From Mauremys mutica (lineage: Eukaryota; Chordata; Testudines; Geoemydidae), in assembly GCF_020497125.1 (NCBI RefSeq), contig NC_059075.1, positions 43,498,003-43,562,002 on the forward strand: a stretch of 64,000 nt of DNA. Direction: 5' to 3'. Below, piece by piece: positions 44,208-55,282 of this stretch (within the stretch, counting starts at the first letter, position 1; each line of letters begins with the position of its first letter). The position numbers and the translations under genes are program-made. A model generated the notes under the pieces. That model had not been told where the DNA came from. It searched no databases and worked only from the letters and a program-made list of their open reading frames with translations.

Positions 44208-44448
44208 ACCCTAGATAAGTCCATGGAAGATAAGTCCATCAATGGCTATTAGCCAGTATGGACAGGGCTGGTGTTCCTATCCTTTGTTTGCCAGAACCTG
44301 GGAATAGGAGACAGGAGATGGATCACTTGATAATTATCTGTTCTGTTCATTCCCTCTGCGGCGCCTGGCATTGGACGCTGTCGGAAGACAGGATACTGGG
44401 CTAGAGGACCTTTGGTCTGACCCAGTATGGCCATTCTTATGTTCTTAA
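44208..44448 (+). mobile_element. CR1 LINE 3' end
   Basis: Short 5'-truncated copy with catcaatggctattagccag, ggatcacttgataattatct and ttctgttcattccctctgcg. It ends ctggtctgaccc-type sequence (gtctgacccagtatggccat) and tcttatgttctt, the same tail as the long antisense copy at 37.2 kb. Confidence 0.9.
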
Positions 44449-47270
44449 TCAGGCCTGATATTGAAGCCAGGCTTTCCCCTCTTGAATTTGATTTGCTTTG
44501 ATTTTCAGCAATATCAGATCTAACAGCCTTTGGATTCCCTGACTCTTGGGAATTACAAAGAAGATGGGGTACATCTGTCAAGCCTTTTGTCCTTGGAGAA
44601 CAGCCCTGCCACATCCAGGAGATGATCTGGACTTTTCATAGACTGGAGCTTTCCAGAAGGCTCCTAGATTTCAAGGGGCCATATACAGCTTCCTTGTGGT
44701 TGCCTCAATAGTTCCAAGGGTGCAGATGCTCTTCATGCCTACTGATCTGCCTGATGTAGGAGCTGTTATTCCAGGCTGAAATTGGAGAATCAGTCAATCA
44801 CATAAGGCTTGTTTTTCCAGGCAGTCATGGATTCTGCATGGAAGAGAATTACCCTGAGATGTTGGATTGCTGACATGGTTTTCTTCCTCTGGGATACCTT
44901 CCCCATGGCTTTCATCTTTGGGATAGTTTATTCTGTTGGTATTGGCAAAAGGCACATCTCAGACAATCGCAGGAGGAGTACAGATTGATGAGAGACTTTT
45001 TTTTTAAGCTTTTTTTAAATTTCACTCCATATCTGCCTCACATTGGTCTCTGTTGAATTTGGCAGATCTGAGTAGTTGTTTAGCCTGGCTGTCTCCTGAA
45101 TCATATGTATAGCCTTAGATTCCACCCTGTGACTATGTTTGCAGCTGTTGCTATGGCTAAATGACTGATGGATTCCATAGATGTGACCACAAAACAATTT
45201 GTGGCCAGTGGCACCTGAATAAGAACGTTGCTGATTTTCAGTTCCACTTTCTACTGTCAATTATAGTACTTTCACTCTGGAAAAACACTTAGAAGCTAAA
45301 GAGGCCTGTAGGGCTATTGAGCCAGCCTCATAGTGCTGTGTAACTGCTACTTCTCTCGAGGTCAGTGAGTTCCTTAGGGGATGATGGGATCTTTGGCATG
45401 GACTGGGACAGCCCTGGTCAGTTTGGGAATCATGAGGCAAGCTGTTTTATCCTTTGGAGATTTGTAACCTTTGCAGTACTGTCAGTTCAAGCCCTATCTC
45501 TTGTTGGGCTGCTATTTTTACCTTTTATCCCACCCTCAATGGCTGCGTTTAGCTGCATTTTTTAATACTTTGAAGAGAGCCTGCTACAGGCTTCACCTCC
45601 TCACCAGTGCATGCAAGCCGAGTGCTGAAATGACCCAGTGAACCATAGTTTCAAATATGTAACTCAGAAAGAAACACTCCATCTATCCCACTCACCATTA
45701 GGGACAGCTCTTCTCCTGATCTGGGATGAAGCAGCAGGCAAAGGGGACCTGTCTGAGGGGGATGAGTGTTGCAATGTTTGGTTTCTGAGGCCTGAGCCTT
45801 TTGAAGTGCTTAGATTTCTTCTTTCTCTTGCCTCATCCTTGTTGTGAGGGGGAATAACAGGTGGAGGTTCCTAGTGCTTCTTGCATTTAGATACTGATTA
45901 TCCTTGCATCTTTGGCTCCAGTATCAGGCTCTCTCTTGTATGTCTGGAGAGACAGTAATTAAGAACCCTGGCTTTATTGGAGGGATACGAAACATAGCAC
46001 CAAACAACACTTTATAAACTTGCTCAAACATTTCTAAGATAGCTTTTCTGCAGAAAGTGCTGCATGCATAGAATCCATGCTGGTCTGGTCCAGGATAAAG
46101 ATTTTATAGGTATGAATATGGGATGCTTCACCACTCATGAGTAGTGTAGCCAACAAAAACTCATGCCAACAAAACCTTTACACACTAGAATGTGTCCTCT
46201 ATATCTCACTCAAATTGCTAAATATGTAAATTAGGATATTAAAATGTGATCTTAATTGATTGCCCTAATTTGCAAATTAACTGTCAGCAAGCTTCCAATG
46301 TGAATTTGGATATATCTAGCTCCTAAGGCAGTAGCCACCAAAAATAAGCTATTTCCACTGATTACAGATGCGGAGGTCAGCTTTTCAGACATACAGGGCA
46401 TATGCGTTTCAGCACAAGTGTGGAGCCAGGAAGTTGATGTGGTTTTAAAATCAAGGCCATTACTACCACTCGTGTGTATGTGTGTGTCGGAGGAAAAGGG
46501 CTGTCACCACCTCTACAAAGGTTGGAATCAAAGCTCATTGAGGTCAATGAAAAATCTTCCATTGACTTCAGCGGCTTTGGATCAGGACCCAAGTGAGGAT
46601 CTCCAAGAGCTGCCCTACATGTTCACATCCAGCAGCGTATAACATGCAGGCAACCTGCACAGCTATAAGACCCAAAGGAATCCCAGAAGCTGTTGTGATG
46701 GTGCATTTTCATCACCAGCCTCCTTTAACTTTCTAATGTGGAGGCTCTTGGACCATGTGGTTTTGCTCCTCTATCCAAAATGACCACTTTCTGGTACTGG
46801 TGGCTCCCCTTCTCTTTCCTTAAACAATATGTAATACATACACAAATATCTGGTTTCCCATAGCCTAAAAGAAACAAACCAGCACCCTAAAGCCAGTGAG
46901 AAATTAAATGTTATATAACAGGGCTTAATAGGTCTTTATAATAATTTCAAACCAGAAAAATATACTAAGACAAAGATGGAAAATGTTGACTAAAAGGGTG
47001 CAAAAACTTTCAGGCCAACCCTAAATATATTATGTCACAATGAGTTCTCTAAGGCGTTCCCCAGGCACCTGAAAGGAGGTGGATGGAAGTGGCTCCTCAG
47101 GGTTAAACCAGTGTTTTAATTGGTGGAAAATATGTTTTCCCATTGCTGCTTAGATGATTGACATCTCTCCCAAATACCTTGCAATAAAACAACCCTTATT
47201 TTAAGCTTGGGATGTATGAGACCTCGTGGGTCAGATTTCTACAACTTGCAGCCAATCAGAATATGGTTCC
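44449..47270. other. No gene recognised
   Basis: Nearly 3 kb without a confident repeat. A T-run lies at 44998-45018. An AT-rich part at 46200-46370 (cttaattgattgccctaatt, tgcaaattaactgtcagcaa) has CNE-like composition. A diverged palindromic repeat with ccattgacttcagcggcttt lies at about 46515-46600. No exon found. Confidence 0.4.
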
Positions 47271-47274
47271 CAAG

Positions 47275-47362
47275 GCCCCAATCCTGCAAATATTGACACA
47301 TGTTAACTTTGTGTGTGTGAGTAGTCCCGTTCATTAGGGGAATTGCTTATATAGGTAAACAG
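47275..47362. repeat. Ancient palindromic MITE-like repeat, partial
   Basis: Ccccaatcctgcaaatattg and gtgtgtgtgagtagtcccgt match the arm and centre of the palindrome seen at 10050-10137. Right arm decayed. Confidence 0.4.
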
Positions 47363-47745
47363 ACCTTATATAAAATTGTAAATGGGTTTCATCTTGAAGA
47401 ACTTTAAAGTAACTTTTCTCTATCAAGATTTAGCTTTCAGAAGATAAGCTGTCTGAACTATAGCTCAGTTCAAAAATAGGAAGGAAATTAAATTAATAGG
47501 AAGGTAATTACCTTGTTGACACCTGATTGTCCAAAGGCCTTGGAGAGAGGTGATGCAAGACAGAGCAAGGAAAAGTCAAACCAGAAAGATCAAATCTAAG
47601 GCCAAGAAGCCTTGCCTTTTGGGTCATTAAGCCATCTGAAGAAAAACTGACATTCCAGAATCAACAAGATTGATCACTTTGGAGAGAGGAAGTCATGACA
47701 TCAACAAACAGGCCATTCTGGTCTTTGACCAGTATCTCCTGGCAC

Positions 47746-48062
47746 CAGGGCCGGCTCCAGGATTTCTGCCGCCCCACGCGACGGGGGGGGGGGGGAGGGA
47801 AGCCAATTGGCAGCACTTCGGCGGCAGCTCAATCACGCCGCTCCATTTTTCGGCGGCAGTTCTGCGGCGGGTCCTTCACTCGCTCGCTTCCTCTTCAGCG
47901 GCACTTCGGCAGCAGCTCAAGGAGGAAGAGAGGGACTGAGGGACATGCCACCGAATTCCCAAAGACCTGGATGTGCCACCCCAATAGTGGACGGAGTGCC
48001 GCCCCTTTGTATCGGCAGCCCAAAGCACCTGCTTCCTTAGCTGGTGCCTGGAGCCGGCCCTG
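47746..48062. mobile_element. Nonautonomous hAT element
   Basis: Perfectly matching ends cagggccggctccagg and cctggagccggccctg. Flanks cctggcac (47738-47745) and cccggcat (48063-48070) agree at 6 of 8, as expected for an aged 8-bp duplication. The inside holds a run of G (47784-47796), several ggcggcagttc / cacttcggcagcagctc words, and a cagcccaaagcacctgcttc stretch. No coding capacity. Confidence 0.9.
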
Positions 48063-48204
48063 CCCGGCATCCAAAGAATGGCCGCTAGTGAGAAATGCTG
48101 TACCAGCGGAATGTCACTGCTTGGCTCCTTAACTGAAGTTCCAGCTCCTACTGTCAGAGTTGAGAATCCTGCAAGAACTGAAGACTCTACCCTTGCCTCC
48201 CCTT

Positions 48205-48224
48205 CCTTCCCCCCCCCCCCCCCC
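48205..48224. repeat. Poly-C homopolymer tract
   Basis: About 20 C between ttccttc and gccaatc. The repeats around it open a proline- or glycine-rich frame on either strand. Confidence 0.9.
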
Positions 48225-48680
48225 GCCAATCATTAAGCATCCTATTTTTCCTGTTTCTAATGTTTCTTTTTTTGTTTTGATTTGCCGGGAGACATCCCAG
48301 CCTTTTTATTTTCTTTATTTTTAGGGTGTGGAAGTGAAAGCATAGCTATGTGCATGAGTGCCCATAAAGCCCATGGGGAAGGTGCTAAAAAGAAAAGTTC
48401 CCCAGGTTTAAACAGCCCTAAAGATTGTCTCATAAAGGTATTCATTAAAATGTGTTCTGCATGTAAAAATCCTCAGAGACTTGAGATTGTCATCTGTAAT
48501 TTTGGGTAAATAAAATTGTTAAACTTCTGCTTACTGGGACTATTCTGTTATGGTCTGTATTATAGTATATCTGTGGCGAAGGGGAGGAAAGGGTTAGCTA
48601 CCACATAAGAATTAGGACTCTTTGAAGGGAGCTTTATAATTGGTTCTTAGGTTGAGGTTCAGACATTCAATAATAATTTG

Positions 48681-49573
48681 CAGGGGCGGCGAGATATATG
48701 GGCCCGTGGTGCCTGGGCTCCAGCAAATTCAGGGCCTGGCTCCACCAATGTTCGGGGCCGGGTGTCTTCCCTGGCTCCATCTGCCACCCTGTGCGCCTCC
48801 CCCGGCCCTGCCTGCTGCCCCTGCGTGCCTCCCCTGGAGTGTCCCTGCCTGTGCCCTGAGCAGTGGGCGGCTGTCCCCTGTAGCTCCTTGCTGCGCTCCC
48901 TTGCTGGCCACTGCCAGCTACAAAAGGGAGCAGCGCTGGCGGCAGGCTGAGGCAGCGGCACAGCTGCCGCCTATGGAGGGAGGAGGCGCACATGTGATGG
49001 CAGGGGAGATGAGGGTCTTCCTGGACCTGAGAGAGGCCCAGCCCCTAGGAGAATGTGCAATTATGGTGTCAGGTGAGTGTGCTGCTGGGGGAGGAGAAAG
49101 CTGGGGGGACTGTGGAGTCCTCCTCTCTGGCCCCAGCCCCAGTGCAGCCTGACTGCACCCCTAACTCCTTATCCCCAGTCTTGCCACACACTAGTGCCCA
49201 CACCCCCAGCCAGAGCCCTTACCCCCCGCCTCGCACCTCAACCCTCTGCCTCAGCCCTGAGCCCCTTCCTGCACTGTGAACCCCTCATCCCCAGTCCCAC
49301 ACCAGAGCCCTCACCCCCTCTGGCCTAGCCCTGAGCCCCCTCCCACATCCCAAACTCCTCATCCCCAGCCCCACCCTAGAGTCCTCACCCCCAGCCAGAG
49401 CCCTCAGCCCCCCACACCCTCCCACATTGTGCAATATAGGGAAACTGTTAAACGCTTACTGTTTCCAGTCCATTTTTAAATTATTTTTAAAAATATATAT
49501 TGGCTTACAAGGCAGGTGTGGAGAGGGGGGCAGGACTTGGACCACCAAAAAATATACAAACCTGCTACCCCTG
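48681..49573. mobile_element. Nonautonomous hAT element, perfect 8-bp TSD, internal minisatellite
   Basis: The left end caggggcggcgagatatatg pairs loosely with the right end aaacctgctacccctg. The 8-bp duplication ataatttg is perfect at 48673-48680 and 49574-49581. The inside is GC-rich. At about 49150-49430 a C-rich minisatellite repeats words such as ccccagccagagccct and ctgagccccctccc. Plus-strand frames (170 residues at 48640-49152 and others) lack any domain. The right end is related to the partial element at 63632. Confidence 0.92.
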
Positions 49574-49581
49574 ATAATTTG

Positions 49582-50640
49582 GTTTCAGTTTTAAAATACT
49601 TAATAATTAAAATTATAGATTGATTGACTTTGGTCAAATTCTCTACATTGTCACCAAACGGACAGCCACTTTCTTAGACTCCTTAGAATTTATATAAGAG
49701 TTGATTGTTTTTGCGACTAATTTGATGATTTAACTCTAATCCAATATTAACACTAAGTGGATTTGTTGATTTGATTCTGATTTGATAGCGTGTTTTATTC
49801 TTCACTTAGTTTAATAATAATAATAGCTTAGAGCTGTGATACACAGGCCTTGTTTTCAGAAGTGCTGGGCACCCAAATTGAAGTCAGTGGGAGCGACAAA
49901 ACCTCTGAAAACCAGGCTCTATGTGAGTAGATAGGCCATGCAAGGTGCTCTAAAGGTCAAAAAGTTTGGGGGCTGACAGGGGGAAGCAAGCTCCAGAGCT
50001 GAGGAACTTTCACTGGCCTTGATGACACTATGTTTTTATCTATCTAAAAATTTCCACTAGTGCTAATGCTATTTCAGCTTCACTTTCAGCAGCAACAGTA
50101 TAGACAAGGTGCTGGTTGCTGGTAGAGTTTTCATCACCTTGGCATGCAGCCCTGCTCTGAGCAAATTAGATGAGACAGTGACTGGAACACTGGAAGCTGC
50201 CTGGAGCCCTGTCTATTCTAGGGCTCCCACCACTGCTACCTGCAATAAATTGAAAGAGTGGGGAAACTTTCCTCCCTCCCAACCCCCCCCAAATAAATAC
50301 GGTAGGTAACCCTCATGGAGAATGAACTGATTTGGTGGGCTTTAAATATAGCAAGGCTAATCTCATCTTTATGAGGTCTGCCTGGGAAGCAAAATATAAT
50401 AAAAGCAAATTAAATGCATTAACTTAAGATTTGTGCAAATCTTTTCTTGTTTAGTCCCTTCTTTCATTTTTATCCCTATTTTTTCCTTTTGTCCACCTCA
50501 CTCTATCCCTTTCTCTTTCTTTGATACCCAGCATCTCTTTTCCTTCCATTCTTTCCTGCACATTTTCTCCACCTTCTTGTCCATCCCTTGCTTTCTTCCA
50601 AATTGCATTGTTTCATTATCAGTTTCCTCAGTCCCCTTTT
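49582..50640. other. No gene recognised; AT-rich then pyrimidine-rich sequence
   Basis: At 49600-49800 the AT-rich sequence repeats ttgattgac, gttgattgtt and gttgatttgattc words. At about 49840-49930 a diverged palindromic repeat (ttcagaagtgctgggcaccc ... aatt gaagtcagtgggagcg) resembles an old amniote repeat. From 50440 to 50650 the plus strand is T/C-rich, producing Phe/Ser-rich frames. Confidence 0.4.
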
Positions 50641-50659
50641 TCCTGCTTCCCTTATTCCC

Positions 50660-51300
50660 ACCTGTGTTGTTGTACCAATATAATAAAAACCAGCAGGATC
50701 TTATTAAGAGGGATAAGGCAAAGATGCCACATTTATTGTAAATACCATAACAAAACAAAAGACAATGTTTTTCTACTTATTTCTATCACTACTTATTCCT
50801 TATACAGACACAGACACACACACACACATATTCATTCACACAATCATTCATTCAGGTTCTGTATAGATGTTATAGTTACCAGCCTAGATGTTGCTCATGC
50901 CAAGTTACTGGCCAGGTATCTTGGTCATGAGGATGGAGCCGAGTCTGTGTCAGATGCATCTGATGCTCCTGGAGGTTGGTATCAGAACCATAGACTCAAA
51001 GTCCTTATTCTTTAGAGTCCAGTTTTATAGGGATTTTTCCCTATGTTAGTTGATAGGAGTTGCTTCATTCTGCTGTTGCTAAATCAATCAGCAGATGGCT
51101 GGCTCCATTCTGTCAGATACTTGTTTTTCCTTCCTTTGAGGTGTGGTGGGTCATCTGGTTGATCCCACTTGACACCTTCTTCAGCCAACACTGAATTCTT
51201 CAGACTGGTAACTCCCTAATCATTCAGTCACATACATTCTCTATCTTAATCACATCTATTTCACTGTTTTGGCTTCCTTCTTTAATATCCCTACAGTGTC
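50660..51300. mobile_element. Possible LTR fragment
   Basis: Tgtaccaatataataaaaac with aaagatgccacatttattgt looks like the end of an LTR-type repeat I associate with turtles, and a gtggtgggtcatctggttga stretch lies further on. I cannot define both ends or a target duplication, so the call is weak. A (CA)n tract lies at 50806-50829. Confidence 0.3.
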
Positions 51301-51611
51301 TCATTCTTTTGCCATGGTCCTGTCCAACCCTAAGACTCTTGCTAATTAATAATACTAATACTTATACCTACGCTGAGCTAATAAACATGAATTGAGGTAA
51401 GTAAATATTTAACTGGATCCAATTCAGCCCTTGCAAAAGCAGCTGGAACTCCTACTGCAGTGAATGGGAGAAACACTCACACTAGGGCTGCATGGTACTT
51501 AACTCTTTGGGGTGTTGAGATTGTTAATGCAATAATATTTTCTGTGCAGGTTCACAGGATTTGGCCCGCTATCATCATTGCAGCAGTGGGGTCAAGATTT
51601 TAAACACGCTA

Positions 51612-51782
51612 CACTTCTACCCCACTATAACACGACCCGATATAACACAAATTCGGATATAACGCGGTAAAGCAGTGCTCTGGAGGGGTGGGGCTGTGTG
51701 CTCCGGTGGGTCAAAGCAAGTTCGATATAATGCGGTAAGATTTTTTGTCTCCCGAGGACAGCATTATATCGGGGTAGAGGTG
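51612..51782. mobile_element. Tc1/mariner-type MITE flanked by TA
   Basis: The left end cacttctaccccactataac mirrors the right end attatatcggggtagaggtg, with TA at 51610-51611 and 51783-51784. The inside has further complementary pieces (cggatataacgcggtaaagc against gataatgcggtaaga-like sequence). 171 bp, noncoding; the TA target marks the Tc1/mariner superfamily. Confidence 0.9.
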
Positions 51783-51784
51783 TA

Positions 51785-52305
51785 TAGTTAAAACATTTCA
51801 GAATGTCCAGGAGACGAATTCCCCTGCCTTGTGTCACCGCTCACACCTGTGCAGAGCGAGTGTGAAATGCTACCAAGTCAGAAAGGTAGTGCTGTACTTT
51901 ATGCCCACTTTGCACAGGTGTAAATGACTGCACAAGGTGCAAAGCAGGGAGTATGAGGCCATAAGCTTCCCACACATTGAGAGTAGTTGAAATGACTGCT
52001 GTTAGAAGCACCTTAATAATAAATAATACCTAGCTCTTAATAAGCATGGCTATAGTTTGTGCAATGCGGCTTTGGGAAACCTTCATTTTTAGTTTGCTGA
52101 TTTTTGTATTTAGACTCCCAGCTTTTAACAATGCATTAAGGTGAATTTTAAAAATTTAATTCTCTAAATACCGGTAGTTCTTATGGGCATTTAAAAAAAA
52201 AGATTAAAACATGAGGTATTACGCTGTGATTTATTTTTATTTAAATCTCGTATACCTATCAGTCTCTAGATGCTTATATCTGTATAAAAAGCCACAGATA
52301 TTCAA
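51785..52305. other. No gene recognised
   Basis: AT-rich unique-looking sequence. An A run lies at 52192-52201. Confidence 0.45.
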
Positions 52306-52309
52306 GCTG

Positions 52310-52445
52310 AGAATGAGTCAGCATGGTGATAAGGGCTCTGAAATGGGACTCAGAGACCTGGTTCTATTCCTGCTCTGCCACTGGCCTGCTGGGTAACCTT
52401 TGACAAGTCACTTCCCCTCCCTGTGACTCGGTTTTCCCTCCTCCC
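52310..52445 (+). mobile_element. MIR-type SINE, 5' half
   Basis: Aatgggactcagagacctgg, ttctattcctgctctgccac, tggcctgctgggtaaccttt and gacaagtcacttcccctccc follow the MIR head and core. It ends at ctcggttttccctcc. Confidence 0.85.
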
Positions 52446-52459
52446 TTTTTCTACCTTGT

Positions 52460-52606
52460 CTATTTAGATCACTGGAGGTTTTTAAGAACAGGTTAGGCAA
52501 ACGTATGTCAGGGATGGTCTAGGTATCCTTAATCCTGCCTCAGCACAGGGTGATGGAGTGGATGATTTCTTGAAGTCCCTTCCAGCCCTTCTATGATTCT
52601 GTGATC
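52460..52606 (+). mobile_element. CR1 LINE 3' end, short
   Basis: Tggaggtttttaagaacagg, ggcaaacgtatgtcagggat, then ggatgatttcttgaagtccc and ttccagcccttctatgattc with a final tgtga word. This is the last CR1 coding block and tail, about 147 bp. Confidence 0.88.
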
Positions 52607-52611
52607 ATAAG

Positions 52612-52712
52612 TTCTTCAGGACAGGGTCTGAATCTTACCATGTGTTTACGCAAAGCCTAGCACAATGGAGCCTGTAACACAAATACATAATAAATAATAA
52701 AAATATCAAAAG
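52612..52712 (+). repeat. LINE/SINE 3'-tail-like fragment
   Basis: Ttcttcaggacagggtctga, aagcctagcacaatggagcc and aataaataataaaaat form a tail also seen partially near 13115-13160 (gaggcagggactgtctcgct), 59925-59955 and 63475-63520. It looks like the end of an old L2- or MIR-related family. Confidence 0.4.
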
Positions 52713-53870
52713 GATCTCCTTCCAAAAGCTCTCCTGCCTTAAAACCAAACAGCCACCCCTTACCTAAGCTGCTCCACTAGTAACTAATAGATTAATACAA
52801 AAAAATCTAAATGAGAAATGTATGAAACCATCAGACCCTTTTGCACTAGGCACCCCACACAATATGAAGAAATTACATTCTGCCTTTAAAATATTCTGGA
52901 GGTTTGCTGGTCTCTATAAGGGGTCTGTTTGCCAGGGAGAATCTTTCTTTGCAAGAGAGGGTTTGAAAGCAAAATGTAAGATATCTGATCACTCTTTTCT
53001 TTTCTGTATTTGGAAATCTGAAGTTTTGCAACTTATTGTGTTGTAGAGCACTGTGGTATTTTATGGATCCGACAGCAAGTACTATCACATCTCATCCCAT
53101 GACGAATTTGAGAGAGACTGAGAAAAACAGTTATACGTAGTAACCGTGTTTCTTTTGGAGGATTGCCTACATGGCTCAACACCCCTGGAAACTTCTAGCA
53201 AGTGTTGTGTGCTAGAGCTACTCACTCCATTTCTGGTTTTTCTGGGCATGAAAGTGGGTCCCAACCGCGATCCCAACAGCTTTTCGTTCCTGTCACTGAT
53301 TTAGGAATCCTTAACCTAAGACTCTGAAGAAGCTGGGAAACCAGGTGGGTTGTGCTGATCTGTATTGGCAATCATCTCAGAAAGTCAAAATAACCATTTT
53401 TCCTCCTTCAAGAATTGCCCATAAGGATCCTCTCTCTTGGGAAGTTAACAAGCAGTACTGACCCTGAAGGATGTGGGCTTGAGCAGTGTTAGTTAAAAGT
53501 GACTTCATATTAACTTGGCTATATGACTCATCCGATCTAGGGGGTCAAATTTAGGAAGCAATGCTGTGTAAAGGGGTGCAGACAGCCCTATATAATAGCA
53601 TTGCATGTTCACTAGGCAAGTTTCCCTGGTTGAAGGTTTCTCTCTTTCCAGCAGTGTCTTTTTGTTCTCAGCAGGACCCTCTTGATCTAGTATCCTGAAC
53701 AATCAAGTCTGAGAGACTTCAATCTGGGTGGAGAATCTCACCATGGCTCTGAGACAAGACACTAGATGGAAGTTCTTGAGTGTCCCATCAAACTATCTGC
53801 TTGGAGCCTGGTGCAGCAGATGAGCTCCCAATGAAGCATGGACAGACAGTTGGCAGGAATGTTTGGACTT
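52713..53870. other. No gene; possible unclassified repeat at 53110-53420
   Basis: Agttatacgtagtaaccgtg followed by ttcttttggaggattgccta resembles a repeat I recall in turtle DNA but cannot name. No protein frame is convincing. Confidence 0.35.
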
Positions 53871-53872
53871 CT

Positions 53873-54057
53873 GGGGGAGGGATAGCTCAGTGGTTTGAGC
53901 ATTGGCCTGCTAAACCCAGGGTTGTGAGTTCAATCCTTGAGGGGGCCACTTAGGGATCTGGGGCAAAAATTGGTCCTGCTAGTGAAGGCAGGGGGCTGGA
54001 CTCGATGACCTTTCAAGGTCCCTTCCAGTTCTAGGAGATTGGCATATCTCCACATAT
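53873..54057 (+). mobile_element. tRNA-derived SINE with CR1-like 3' tail (turtle Pol III SINE type)
   Basis: The head is tRNA-like: A box tagctcagtgg at 53883-53893 and B box gagttcaatcc at 53926-53936, the two internal promoter parts read by RNA polymerase III. The body continues with cacttagggatctggggcaa. The 3' end ggactcgatgacctttcaag and ccttccag resembles CR1 tails, which lets the SINE borrow the CR1 machinery. It is not a functional tRNA gene: the acceptor stem is not closed, and a SINE body replaces the 3' end. Confidence 0.93.
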
Positions 54058-54166
54058 TACCTTTATTACCTTCTGCCTGAAAGGAGAGAGGCTTTGGGTA
54101 GACTCCTGGTCCCCTGGAAGTTGGGAAGAGCTTTGGATCCCAAAGGAAGTGGATGTGCTTCTAACT

Positions 54167-54388
54167 CAGTGGTTCTCAAACTTTTTTACTGGTGACCCCT
54201 TTCACGTAGCAAGCCTCTGAGTGCAACCCCCCCTTATAAATTAAAAACACATTTTATATATTTAACACCATCATAAATGCTGGAGGCAAAGTGGGGTTTG
54301 GAGTGGAGGTTGACAGCTCGCGACCCCCCCCCATGTAATAACCTCGTGACCCCCTGAGGGGTCCCAACCCCCAGTTTGAGAACCCCTG
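54167..54388. mobile_element. Nonautonomous hAT (Charlie-like ends), perfect 8-bp TSD
   Basis: The ends cagtggttctcaaacttttt and cagtttgagaacccctg are complementary. The target duplication ttctaact is perfect at 54159-54166 and 54389-54396. 222 bp, noncoding. The CAGTGGTTCTCAA terminus is typical of the hAT-Charlie group. Confidence 0.95.
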
Positions 54389-54396
54389 TTCTAACT

Positions 54397-55280
54397 AAAG
54401 GCATGCAGAGACCGAGACCTGAGTGTTGCCCAAGAGACTTTTACATTCTTCAAGATATCCTATGTCCTTTCATTAACAAATTGGGACTCTCACACAGGAA
54501 GTCCTCTACTTTGGTCAGAGCCTCCCATGGCAAACTGGAGTTCATCAACTAGGAGGATCAGCACAGAATAACCACAGAGCTGACAGCTGTATCAGAAGCC
54601 TCAACCACAGTTTAGAAAGTGGGCTCGGACAGCATCTGAAGCTCAAACATGATGCACTTCCCCTCCTTTCTCAGTTAATCTGAAAGCTGATCTAACAGGA
54701 TGTGATGTTATCTGATTAAAATATGACTATATAGTTGCAACCACTGTTATATATTTGCAACAAATCTTGTACAAAATGTGGCATGCAAGATTGTCTATGA
54801 AGTTATGATTTGCTGGTTATGATTATGCTATCTGTATGCATGTATCATTTTTGTATCTGACGTTATGAATAATCTATACCTGGATTTCAAATGTTTGCTC
54901 CTGGGGTAACGCCCACAAGATAATTAGCCAGTACATCTTGGAGGGACTATTCAAATTAAGTGGCTCATCAAGAAACACTTGACTGACAATGGACCATGGG
55001 AGACGCCCATCTACACTGAATGGCCTGTCCTGCAAGCATGCTGTTTGGGGTATAGGTAATAGCTTCTATTGTGTCCAAACCTTCATGCGTGGACATGTGA
55101 CTTGCCCATGTGATTCCAAACACTATCTTGTCACCTGTAATTTTCCACTAGCTGTGCTGAGGTTTTTGTTTAAAACAATGGGTTTCCCTCCACATGGCAG
55201 AAGAATATAAAAGGCCCTGGAAAAACCTCCATTTTGCCTCTATCCTGCTCCAGCCTTTCCTGCCCAAACCTCTGGACTAT
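54397..55280. other. No gene recognised
   Basis: Part of this (54690-55260) could be an LTR-like or other retroelement piece, for example ggttatgattatgctatctg and a tataaaaggccctgg word near 55205, but no ends are definable. Confidence 0.35.
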
Positions 55281-55282
55281 AT

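Noticed and set aside
48640..49152. 170-residue plus-strand frame that starts just outside a hAT element
   Set aside because: Almost entirely inside the element 48681-49573; it begins before the target duplication and has no motif.
53881..53950. Possible tRNA gene
   Set aside because: A and B boxes are present, but the cloverleaf is not closed by a proper acceptor stem, and the sequence continues into a SINE body with a CR1-like tail; a second copy lies at 62971-63158.
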